A stretch of DNA of 64,000 nucleotides from Actinomadura rifamycini DSM 43936 (lineage in GTDB: Bacteria > Actinomycetota > Actinomycetes > Streptosporangiales > Streptosporangiaceae). This document shows, piece by piece, positions 26,906-34,457 of this stretch; within the stretch, counting starts at the first letter, position 1; every line of letters begins with the position of its first letter. A program made the position numbers and the translations under genes. The notes beneath the pieces were generated by a model. It saw nothing but the letters and a program-made list of their open reading frames with translations. It made no database searches and was not told the origin of the DNA. The stretch is from the NCBI RefSeq assembly GCF_000425065.1, contig NZ_AULB01000024.1:79493-143492 (forward strand), given 5' to 3'.

Positions 26906-27724
26906 TCACAGCAGGCGCGCGAGGCGGTCGAGGTGGCGGAGGGTCTCGTCCTCCGGTTCGGTCCTGAGGTTGAACAGCACCTCGTCCGCTCCGGCGTCCG
27001 CGAGCGCCGCGACGGCCTCGGGCTTGCCGGGCGCGGCGAACACCGTGACCGGCACGCGCCGTCCCGCGCGCTCCCGCAGCTCCGCGATCTGCGCGGCGAG
27101 GGCGTCCGTGCCGCGTCCGTAGATCGGCATCCAGCCGTCGCCGAACTCGGCGACGCGGTCGAAGGTGGTCGGGCCCGCGCCGCCGATCAGCACGGGCGGG
27201 TGCGGGTCCTGGACGGGCTTGGGGTAGCTGAACACGGGGTCGAAGTCGACGAACTCGCCGTGGAACTCCGCCTCCTCGCTCGTCCACAGCTCCTTGACGG
27301 CCAGCACGCGCTCGCGCAGCAGCCGCATCCGGGTCTTCGGCTCGGTGCCGTGGTTGCGCATCTCCTCCCGGTTCCAGCCCGCGCCGACGCCGAGCACCGC
27401 GCGCCCGCCGGAGACCAGGTCGAGGGACGCGACCTCCTTCGCCAGGATGATCGGGTCCCGCTGGACGACCAGCGCGATCCCGGTGCCGAGCCGCAGCCGC
27501 TCCGTCACGCTCGCGACCGCCGACAGGACGACGAACGGGTCGAGCGTCCGGTAGTAGATGCGGGGCAGCTCGGCGCCGCCGGGCCACGGCGACTCCCGCT
27601 TCACCGGGATGTGCGTGTGCTCGGCCAGGAACAGCGACCCGAACCCGCGCTCCTCCAGCGCCCGCCCGAGCGCCGCCGGCGCGATGCCCTCATCGGTCAC
27701 GAACGTGGACACACCGAACTTCAC
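26906..27724 (-). CDS. LLM class F420-dependent oxidoreductase
   Basis: A 272-residue luciferase-like monooxygenase-fold protein, probably using F420. It begins MKFGVSTFVTDEGI and contains FLAEHTHIPV, LRLGTGIALVVQRDPIILAKEVASLD, GRAVLGVGAGWNREEM and PPVLIGGAGPTTFDRVAEFGDGW, all characteristic of the actinobacterial F420 subgroup. The GTG start at 27724 has GGAGG five bases upstream. Substrate unknown. Same direction as mnmA upstream. Confidence 0.9.
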   Translation of the reverse strand: MKFGVSTFVTDEGIAPAALGRALEERGFGSLFLAEHTHIPVKRESPWPGGAELPRIYYRTLDPFVVLSAVASVTERLRLGTGIALVVQRDPIILAKEVASLDLVSGGRAVLGVGAGWNREEMRNHGTEPKTRMRLLRERVLAVKELWTSEEAEFHGEFVDFDPVFSYPKPVQDPHPPVLIGGAGPTTFDRVAEFGDGWMPIYGRGTDALAAQIAELRERAGRRVPVTVFAAPGKPEAVAALADAGADEVLFNLRTEPEDETLRHLDRLARLL

Positions 27725-27829
27725 GGCACCCTCCAGAGACTCGCCAGAGCCGCATCGTACTGACGGCGCGTCCCGCCGCCACCGGCCGCGGGCGTCCGGG
27801 ACGGCGGCCCCGCTTCCGCGGACGGGCGG

Positions 27830-28906
27830 TCAGGCGGGGACGCGGGCGGTCTCGGCGATCGTCGCGGAGGCCAGCACCCGGTCGCCCTCGTACAGGACGG
27901 CGGCCTGGCCGGACGCGACGCCGCGCGCGGGGGCGCGGAGGCGGACGCGCAGGACGTCGCCGTCGAGTTCGGCCGTGCAGTCGTGGACCTCGCCGTGGGC
28001 GCGGAGCTGCACCTGGCAGCCGAACGGCCCGGCGGGGGGCTCGCTCAGCCAGATCGGGCGCTCGCCGGTGATCTCGCGGACGTCGAGGGCCTCGCGGGGG
28101 CCGACGGTGACGGTGTTCGTGACCGGCGAGATGTCGAGGACGTAGCGGGGGCGCCCGTCGGGCGCGGGGGTGCCGATGCGCAGGCCCTTGCGCTGCCCGA
28201 TCGTGTACGCGTACGCGCCGTCGTGCTCGCCGACCTCGTTGCCGTCGGCGTCGACGATCGGGCCCTTCGCGGTGCCGAGGCGCTCGGCGAGGAAGCCGCG
28301 GGTGTCGCCGTCGGCGATGAAGCAGATGTCGTGGCTGTCGGGCTTGTCGGCGACCTGGAGGCCGCGCCGCTCGGCTTCGCGGCGGATGTCGGCCTTCGCG
28401 GTGTCGCCCAGCGGGAACAGCGCGTGCGCGAGCTGCTCGGGCGTGCACACGGCCAGGACGTACGACTGGTCCTTGCCCGCGTCGACGCCGCGGCGCAGGA
28501 CGCCGTCCTCCAGCCGGGCGTAGTGGCCGGTGCAGACGGCGTCGAAGCCGAGGGCCGTCGCGCGGTCGAGCAGCGCGGCGAACTTGATCTTCTCGTTGCA
28601 GCGCAGGCACGGGTTCGGGGTGCGGCCCGCGGCGTACTCGCTGACGAAGTCCTCGACGACGTCCTCGTGGAAGCGCTCCGCGAGGTCCCAGACGTAGAAC
28701 GGGATGCCGATCACGTCGGCGGCGCGGCGGGCGTCCCGGGAGTCCTCCAGGGTGCAGCAGCCGCGCGCGCCCGTCCGGTACGACTGCGGATTGCTGGACA
28801 GGGCCATGTGGACGCCGGTGACGTCGTGCCCGGCCTCGGCGGCGCGGGCGGCGGCCACGGCGGAGTCGACGCCGCCCGACATGGCGGCGAGTACGCGCAG
28901 AGTCAT
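27830..28906 (-). CDS. mnmA: tRNA-specific 2-thiouridylase
   Basis: Installs 2-thio on the wobble uridine of tRNA Lys, Glu and Gln with sulfur relayed from a cysteine desulfurase. The 358-residue protein has the PP-loop AAMSGGVDSAVAA, the first catalytic cysteine in GRTPNPCLRCN, GHYARL, KDQSYVL, the second cysteine in DSHDICFI, and the central domain YTIGQRKGLRIG. ATG 28906 with AAGGA close upstream. The candidate sulfur donor (31175-32353) lies two genes upstream. Confidence 0.97.
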   Translation of the reverse strand: MTLRVLAAMSGGVDSAVAAARAAEAGHDVTGVHMALSSNPQSYRTGARGCCTLEDSRDARRAADVIGIPFYVWDLAERFHEDVVEDFVSEYAAGRTPNPCLRCNEKIKFAALLDRATALGFDAVCTGHYARLEDGVLRRGVDAGKDQSYVLAVCTPEQLAHALFPLGDTAKADIRREAERRGLQVADKPDSHDICFIADGDTRGFLAERLGTAKGPIVDADGNEVGEHDGAYAYTIGQRKGLRIGTPAPDGRPRYVLDISPVTNTVTVGPREALDVREITGERPIWLSEPPAGPFGCQVQLRAHGEVHDCTAELDGDVLRVRLRAPARGVASGQAAVLYEGDRVLASATIAETARVPA

Positions 28907-29095
28907 AGTCCTTCGAGCGTACGCGCTGCGGGGCCCCGCCCACATCGGGTTAACGGCGCGGACGGGCGCGCCGCGGGACGAACAGGACGCCGCGGGGACG
29001 CGGCGACGGATCGTCCGGCGGCTCGCGTAGGGTTACGCTGCGGGCTCCGTGAAGGCCCGGACCCCGTCACCCCACGACAAGGAAGAGACGTACAG

Positions 29096-30172
29096 GTGGG
29101 AATCTTCCGCCGTCCGCGCGACACGTCCGCCACCGCACCGCCCGCGGTCGGCGAGTTCTGGGAATGGTGGGGCCAGGCGCGCCCGACGATCGAGTCGTCG
29201 CTGGCGGCCGGTCCGACGGACGAGCAGGAGCCGGGCGAGCCGCCGGGCGAGGGGCTGTCGGCCGACATCGTCGAGGAGCTGTCCCGCCGCGTCCACAGGA
29301 TCCACCCGGGGCTGCAGTGGGAGATCGGCGGCGCCGAGGACCGGGCGCCCTCGCTGACGCTGACCGGCGGCGGCGACGCCGAACTGCGCGGCCTCGCCGA
29401 GCGGTGGGTGCGGGCCGCGCCCAAGACGTCCGGCGACTGGAGCTTCCACCCCGCCCGCCAGGCCGACCCGGAGATGCTCTCCCAGGACCTCGTCCTCGGC
29501 GACCACGAGTTCGACCTGGAGTACGTGCGGCTCGGCATGCGGGCCGACGCCGGACGGGCGAAGGTGCACATCACCGCGTACCACCCCGACTTCCTGTTCG
29601 TCCCCGAGGAGCAGCAGCGGCAGGTCGCGTCGCACGTCCTCGACTGGGCGCTCGGCGAGGACGACGTGGCCCGCTGGGTCGGCGAGGTGACGATCGCGAT
29701 GGAGGCGCCGATCGACGCGCTGCCGCCCGCGATGCTCGGCGCGGTCGTCGAGCAGGTCGCCGAGCCGTTCGGCGAGCCCGCGTGGCTGAGCGGCGAGGGC
29801 CGCACGCCGCGCGGCCATCCCGCCCGGGTCGGCGCGCGGTTCCCCCTGCACCGGCAGGACTACCCGCTCTGCGACCTGCACGTCGCGATCACCGTCCCGT
29901 ACCGGCACAGCAACCCCGACCGGCTGCCGGTCGAGCCGTCCTCGGGGGCGCTGCACGCGTTCGAGAAGAAGCTCGCCAAGCTCGGCGACCGGGCGGTGCT
30001 GGCCGTGCGGGAGACGGGCGACGGCCTGCGCGTCTTCCACCTGTACGCCGACCCCGACTCGGGCGTCGTCGGCGACCTCGACCAGCTCGCCGCGGGCTGG
30101 GCGGAGGGCAAGGCGAAGGTCTCCTCGACCAACGACCCCGGCTGGAAGGCGCTGGCCCCCTACCGGCCCTGA
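29096..30172 (+). CDS. Hypothetical protein with DUF695-like C-terminal region
   Basis: A 358-residue soluble protein, first called at GTG 29096 (VGIFRRPRD) behind GGAAGAG. The N-terminal half contains FWEWWGQARP and a segment FDLEYVRLGMRADAGRAKVHITAYHPDF; the C-terminal 110 residues (YPLCDLHVAITVPYR, ALHAFEKKLAKLGDRAVLAV, VFHLYADPDS and DPGWKALAPYRP) follow the pattern of DUF695. No catalytic motif is recognised. Divergent from mnmA; it converges on the DUF1206 gene with a 13-bp overlap of coding ends. Confidence 0.75.
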   Translation: MGIFRRPRDTSATAPPAVGEFWEWWGQARPTIESSLAAGPTDEQEPGEPPGEGLSADIVEELSRRVHRIHPGLQWEIGGAEDRAPSLTLTGGGDAELRGLAERWVRAAPKTSGDWSFHPARQADPEMLSQDLVLGDHEFDLEYVRLGMRADAGRAKVHITAYHPDFLFVPEEQQRQVASHVLDWALGEDDVARWVGEVTIAMEAPIDALPPAMLGAVVEQVAEPFGEPAWLSGEGRTPRGHPARVGARFPLHRQDYPLCDLHVAITVPYRHSNPDRLPVEPSSGALHAFEKKLAKLGDRAVLAVRETGDGLRVFHLYADPDSGVVGDLDQLAAGWAEGKAKVSSTNDPGWKALAPYRP

Positions 30173-31017
30173 CCGGGCCGGACGGCCTCCACCTTCCGCC
30201 AGCGCGCCTCGCAGCACGAGTACACGCCGAAGACCACCACGCCGAGGGCGACGGCGACGAGCCCCCACGCCCCGGCGGGCGTCCCGGCGAACTCGCGGAG
30301 CGTGCCGTCCAGCCCGTGCGCCTTCCCCGGGTCGTAGCTGACCGCCGCGTAGCCGAGGAACACCCCGGCCGCGCCGATCACCAGGCCCCGCGCCGCGTTG
30401 CCGACCGCCCCGAGCGGCTCGACGGCGCGGCGCGCGCGCCGCCCCATCTGACCGACCTTGAGCTCGTCCAGGAACTTGCGGCGCGCGGCGGCGTACAGGA
30501 CGTACCCGCCGACGCCGACGAACCCGGCGGCGACCGCGAGGACGAGCCAGCGCCCGCCCGGCTCCGCCATCAGCCGCGCCGTGAACGTCCTGGACTGCTG
30601 GTCGCTCGACGCGCCCTGGTGCCCGAGCATGAACCCGAGCATCGCCGCGAACCCGGCCGCGTAGAGGAGCCCGCGCCCGGCCGATCCGAGCCGCTCGTGC
30701 GCCTTGTGTCCGTCCGGGACGGGGCGCCCGTACAGCGCCTCCGCGAACTGCCAGAGCGCGAGGGCGGCGAACCCGGCCGTCATGAGCCACAGCACGACCG
30801 TCCCGCCCGGCTTGTCGGCGACGGTCGTCAGGGCGCCGCTCCGGTCGGCCTCCTCGCCGCCGTTCCCGAACGCGATCTGGAGCGCCAGCACCCCGATCAG
30901 CACGTACAGGAACCCGCGCGCCGCCAGCCCCACCCGGGACAGCCGGTGGAACCACGGGTGTCCCGCCGCCCTGCGTCCCGCGTTCCGCACCGCGCCGCCG
31001 TCCGCCACGCTCGCCAT
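30160..31017 (-). CDS. DUF1206 family membrane protein
   Basis: A 285-residue polytopic protein with six membrane helices arranged as three repeats of the two-helix DUF1206 unit: each begins near LSRVGLAARGFLYVLIGVLAL, LGSAGRGLLYAAGFAAMLGFM and AVGNAARGLVIGAAGVFLGYA, with a conserved ARG-like turn. Function unknown. ATG 31017 with GAGGA nine bases upstream gives a soluble N-terminus of about 30 residues. Its TAG stop lies inside the end of the convergent gene. Confidence 0.9.
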   Translation of the reverse strand: MASVADGGAVRNAGRRAAGHPWFHRLSRVGLAARGFLYVLIGVLALQIAFGNGGEEADRSGALTTVADKPGGTVVLWLMTAGFAALALWQFAEALYGRPVPDGHKAHERLGSAGRGLLYAAGFAAMLGFMLGHQGASSDQQSRTFTARLMAEPGGRWLVLAVAAGFVGVGGYVLYAAARRKFLDELKVGQMGRRARRAVEPLGAVGNAARGLVIGAAGVFLGYAAVSYDPGKAHGLDGTLREFAGTPAGAWGLVAVALGVVVFGVYSCCEARWRKVEAVRPGQGR

Positions 31018-31088
31018 CGCTCTCGGTCCTCGCAATCCTCGGTCAACGAACGGCAAAGCCGTCCCCGAGGAGGCGGTGCTCAAACCTG

Positions 31089-31126
31089 GCCCGACGGCGG
31101 GCGGGGCCGGGAGGCCGCCGTCGGGC
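31089..31126. terminator. 12-bp hairpin downstream of the cysteine desulfurase
   Basis: GCCCGACGGCGG and CCGCCGTCGGGC pair perfectly around a 14-nt loop, about 50 bp after the cysteine desulfurase stop. No T-tract. Confidence 0.6.
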
Positions 31127-31174
31127 GGCGGTCCCCGGCGGCCGGTCAGGTGCGGCCGGGTCAGGTGCGGGCGG

Positions 31175-32353
31175 TCAGGTCAGGCCGGCCCGGCGGGCCC
31201 GTTCGACGGCGGGGCCGATGGCGTCGGCGAGGGCCTTGACGTCGGCCTCGGTGGAGGTGTGGCCGAGGGTGAAGCGGAGCGAGCCGCGGGCGCGCTCGGG
31301 ACCGGCGCCCATCGCCGTGAGGACGTGGCTGGGCTGCGACACGCCGGCCGAGCACGCCGAACCGGTGGAGCAGGCGATGCCGCGGGCGTCCAGCAGCATG
31401 AGCAGCGCGTCGCCCTCGCAGCCGGGGAAGGAGAAGTGCGCGTTGCCGGGGAGGCGGTCGCGGGGGTCGCCGTTCAGGACCGCGTCGGGGACGGCCGCGC
31501 GGACGGCCTCGATGAGGCGGTCGCGGAGGGCGGCGAGGCGGTCGGCCTCGGCGGCGCGGCGCCGCGCGGCGACCTCGACGGCGGCGGCGAAGCCGGCGAT
31601 GGCGGGGGTGTCGAGGGTGCCGGAGCGGACGTCGCGCTCCTGGCCGCCGCCGTGCAGGAGGGGCACGGGGTCGAGGTGCAGCGGCTCCTTGGGCTTGGCG
31701 AGCAGGAGCGCGCCGACGCCGAGCGGGCCGCCGAGCTTGTGGCCGGTGAGGGTGAGGGCCTGGACGCCGCTCGCGGCGAACGACACGGGGAGGGTCCCGG
31801 CGGCCTGGACGGCGTCGGTGTGCAGGGGGACGCCGCGCTCGCGGGCGGCCGCGGCGAGTTCGGCGATCGGCTGGACGGTGCCGACCTCGTTGTTCGCCCA
31901 CATGACGGTGGCGAGGGCGACGTCGGAGCCGTCGCCGAGCGCGTCCCGCAGGGTCGCGGGGCGGACGCGCCCCAGTTCGTCCACGGGGAGCCAGTCGACC
32001 CGGGCGCCCTCGTGGTCGGCGAGCCACCGCACCGAGTCGAGGACGGCGTGGTGCTCGACGGCGGAGGCCAGCACGCGGGTGCGGGCGGGGTCGGCGGCGC
32101 GGCGGGCCCAGTACAGGCCCTTGACGGCGAGGTTGTCGGACTCGGTGCCGCCCGAGGTGAACACGACCTCGCTGGGCCGGGCGTCGAACGCCTCGGCGAT
32201 CAGCTCGCGGGACTCCTCCACGACGCGGCGGGCGGTGCGGCCGACGGCGTGCAGCGAGGACGGGTTGCCGAGCTCGTGCAGCCGCGCCGTCATCGCCTCA
32301 ACGGCCTCCGGCAGCATGGGGGTCGTCGCCGCATGGTCGAGGTAGGTCACCAC
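31175..32353 (-). CDS. iscS: Cysteine desulfurase, IscS/NifS type
   Basis: PLP enzyme that takes sulfur from cysteine for Fe-S clusters and tRNA thiolation. The 392-residue protein begins VVTYLDHAATTPM, with EVVFTSGGTESDN, the HHA motif VEHHAVLDS, the PLP lysine in LTGHKLGGPLGVGALL, and the sulfur-accepting cysteine in GIACSTGSACSAG. The last motif and LGHTS place it in the IscS/NifS class rather than SufS. Two adjacent in-frame GTG codons (32353 and 32350) can start it. Likely sulfur donor for MnmA encoded two genes downstream. Confidence 0.95.
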   Translation of the reverse strand: MVTYLDHAATTPMLPEAVEAMTARLHELGNPSSLHAVGRTARRVVEESRELIAEAFDARPSEVVFTSGGTESDNLAVKGLYWARRAADPARTRVLASAVEHHAVLDSVRWLADHEGARVDWLPVDELGRVRPATLRDALGDGSDVALATVMWANNEVGTVQPIAELAAAARERGVPLHTDAVQAAGTLPVSFAASGVQALTLTGHKLGGPLGVGALLLAKPKEPLHLDPVPLLHGGGQERDVRSGTLDTPAIAGFAAAVEVAARRRAAEADRLAALRDRLIEAVRAAVPDAVLNGDPRDRLPGNAHFSFPGCEGDALLMLLDARGIACSTGSACSAGVSQPSHVLTAMGAGPERARGSLRFTLGHTSTEADVKALADAIGPAVERARRAGLT

Positions 32354-32438
32354 GGCGTCAACAGTATCCGCGCGCGCGGTGTTCCCCGCAGGTGGCCGCG
32401 CGGTTGCGGGAATGCCCCGGTGGGAGCGCCGGTTGGCA

Positions 32439-32462
32439 ACTGTACCGTCCGGTCGGTACAGT
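32439..32462. promoter_or_regulatory. 24-bp TetR operator
   Basis: ACTGTACCG and CGGTACAGT form perfect 9-bp arms around TCCGGT, ending nine bases before the tetR ATG. The size and position are typical of an autoregulatory TetR operator. A related 10-bp core ACCGTCCGGT recurs at 33062-33071, ahead of the MFS gene. Confidence 0.8.
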
Positions 32463-32471
32463 GGAGTGGCC

Positions 32472-32999
32472 ATGACGAAGCACGCCCTTCTGGACGCCGC
32501 GGAGGCGGTGCTCTCCGAGCACGGCACGCAGGCGCTGACGCTCACCGCGGTCGCCGACCGCGCCGGCGTCAGCAAGGGCGGGCTGCTGTACCACTTCCCG
32601 TCCAAGGACGCGCTCGTCAAGGCGATGGTGGCGCGGGTCATCGAGGAGTTCGACGACCTGATCGCCGCGTACCTGGGCAAGGACGACGGGACGCCCGGCG
32701 CCTACAGCCGCGCGTACGTCGAGGCGACCTTCGAGATCCTCGCCGGCGAGGCCCGGGCCTACCGGCGCTGGTCGGCCATCACGGCCGCCGCGACCGACCC
32801 GGAGCAGGCCGAGCCGCTGAACGAGGCCATGCGCCGCTGGCACGGCCGCGCGTCCGACGAGGACGCCGACCCGGTCGCCGCGACGGTGGTCCGGCTGGCG
32901 GCCGAGGGCCTGTGGGAGGTCGTGAGCCACGCGCCCGAGCTGTACGACGAGGACCAGCTCGCGGCGCTGAAACGGCGGCTGCTCGACCTGCTCGGCTAG
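32472..32999 (+). CDS. TetR family transcriptional regulator
   Basis: A 175-residue TetR repressor. The N-terminal HTH is ALLDAAEAVLSEHGTQALTL, then VADRAGVSKGGLLYHFPSKDALVKAMV, where KGGLLYHF is the recognition-helix signature. The C-terminal helical ligand domain resembles the TetR_C_6-like group, with GEARAYRRWSAI. ATG 32472 follows GGAG, immediately downstream of a 24-bp operator. The next gene, an MFS transporter, is the natural target. Confidence 0.93.
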   Translation: MTKHALLDAAEAVLSEHGTQALTLTAVADRAGVSKGGLLYHFPSKDALVKAMVARVIEEFDDLIAAYLGKDDGTPGAYSRAYVEATFEILAGEARAYRRWSAITAAATDPEQAEPLNEAMRRWHGRASDEDADPVAATVVRLAAEGLWEVVSHAPELYDEDQLAALKRRLLDLLG

Positions 33000-33146
33000 C
33001 ACCGCCCGCCCCCCGGGGCGCCGGGGCCGTCCGCGGCCCCCTGGAACGCTCCACATCATCGACCGTCCGGTTCCCGGCCGCGCCCGCGCGCGGCCGGGCG
33101 CACGTCCGGGGCCCTCCGCCCCGCCGAGTTCGGAAAGAGGTGAACC

Positions 33147-34394
33147 ATGCTGCTCCGCGCCCGTACCGGGACGTTCCTCACGTTCGCCCTCGCGGGTCTG
33201 CTCACCGGTGTCTGGGTCGCGCGGATGCCCGCGCTGGCCGAGAAGTTCGGGACGTCCGAGGGCGAGGTCGGCATCGTCGTCCTCGTCTGGGGCCTCGGCG
33301 CGGTCGTCGCCATGCAGGCGCTGCGGGGGGTGATGGCGCGGGCCGGGAGCCGGGGCGCGCTGCGGGTGGCGCTGCCGCTGACCGCGCTGGCGTACGCCGC
33401 GGTGGCGCTCGCCCCCACCTACTGGTCGCTGCTCGCCGCCGTCGCGGCGTTCGGGATGACGTTCGGGATCACCGACATCGCGATGAACGCGCAGGCCAGC
33501 GTGGTCGAGCAGGCGTACCGGCGGTCGATCATGAGCGGCATGCACGCCGGCTGGTGCATCGGCGCGATGTCCGGCGGGCTGGTCGGGGTCGCGACGGCGG
33601 CGCTCGGCCTCGGCTTCACCGCGACGGTGCTGCTCGCCGCGCTGTTCGCGCTGCCCGCGGGGCTCGCGCTCGGCCGCACCTACCTGCCCGACCCGGACGC
33701 GCCCGCCGAGGCCGGGACGGGCGGGCGGCGCCGCCGGCTGCCGGCCGCCGTGTACCTGATCGGCGTGCTGGGCTTCATCGCGTTCATGACCGAGGGGTCG
33801 ATCGCCGACTGGAGCAGCCTCATGCTGCACGACGAACTCGGCGCGACCGAGTCGCTGGCGGCGCTCGGGTACCCCGTGTTCGAGCTGGCGATGCTGATCG
33901 GGCGGCTCGTCGGCGACCGCGTCCGGATGCGGATCGGCACGCGGCGGCTGCTGGCGGGCGCCGGTCTCGGCACCGCCGCCGGAATGGCGCTCGTGGTGCT
34001 CTCGCCGACCGCGCACGTGGCGATCGCCGGGTTCTTCCTGACGGGCCTGGTCGTCTGCGTGGTCGTCCCGACGACGATCTCGCTGGCCGGGACCGCCGCG
34101 CCGGACCGTCCGGCCGCCGCGGTCGCGCAGGTCGGCGCGATGGGCTACGGCGGGCTGCTGCTCGGCCCGGTCGTGGTCGGGTTCCTCGCGGACGCGACGT
34201 CGCTGCGGCTCGGCGTCGGCGTGGTCGTCGTGCTCGCGCTGCTGATCGCGGCCGGCGCCCGGTTCGTCCCGCTGGGCGAGGGCGCCGACCTGGCCGCGGC
34301 GCCGTACGTCCCCGGGCGGGACGGCGCGGACGCGCCTGCCGCCGGGAACGAGGCCGCCGGAGGCGAGGCGGCGCCGAAGCCGGTCGCCGCCTGA
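33147..34394 (+). CDS. MFS transporter, YbjJ-like
   Basis: A 415-residue, 12-helix major facilitator transporter. Family marks include GLLTGVWVARMPALAEKFG in the first helix and GITDIAMNAQASVVEQ in helix 4, as in the YbjJ group, plus a basic cytoplasmic linker GGRRRRLPA in the middle and a Gly/Ala-rich tail. Substrate unknown; such proteins are often annotated as drug or sugar exporters. The ATG follows AAAGAGG. It is 147 bp downstream of tetR with an operator-like core in between. Confidence 0.92.
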   Translation: MLLRARTGTFLTFALAGLLTGVWVARMPALAEKFGTSEGEVGIVVLVWGLGAVVAMQALRGVMARAGSRGALRVALPLTALAYAAVALAPTYWSLLAAVAAFGMTFGITDIAMNAQASVVEQAYRRSIMSGMHAGWCIGAMSGGLVGVATAALGLGFTATVLLAALFALPAGLALGRTYLPDPDAPAEAGTGGRRRRLPAAVYLIGVLGFIAFMTEGSIADWSSLMLHDELGATESLAALGYPVFELAMLIGRLVGDRVRMRIGTRRLLAGAGLGTAAGMALVVLSPTAHVAIAGFFLTGLVVCVVVPTTISLAGTAAPDRPAAAVAQVGAMGYGGLLLGPVVVGFLADATSLRLGVGVVVVLALLIAAGARFVPLGEGADLAAAPYVPGRDGADAPAAGNEAAGGEAAPKPVAA

Positions 34395-34410
34395 AGGAAT
34401 CCTGTATAAC

Positions 34411-34450
34411 CCCTTCTGGCCCGTACGAGGGCGCGGCCGGGCCAGAAGGG
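34411..34450 (+). promoter_or_regulatory. 12-bp inverted repeat covering the kinase ribosome site
   Basis: CCCTTCTGGCCC and GGGCCAGAAGGG are perfectly complementary around 16 nt. The right arm contains AGAAGGG, the Shine-Dalgarno of the kinase starting at 34458, and TATAAC (34405-34410), a -10-like hexamer, abuts the left arm. It may terminate the MFS transcript, hide the ribosome site in read-through RNA, or be a DNA operator at the kinase promoter. Confidence 0.6.
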
Positions 34451-34457
34451 ATGACCG

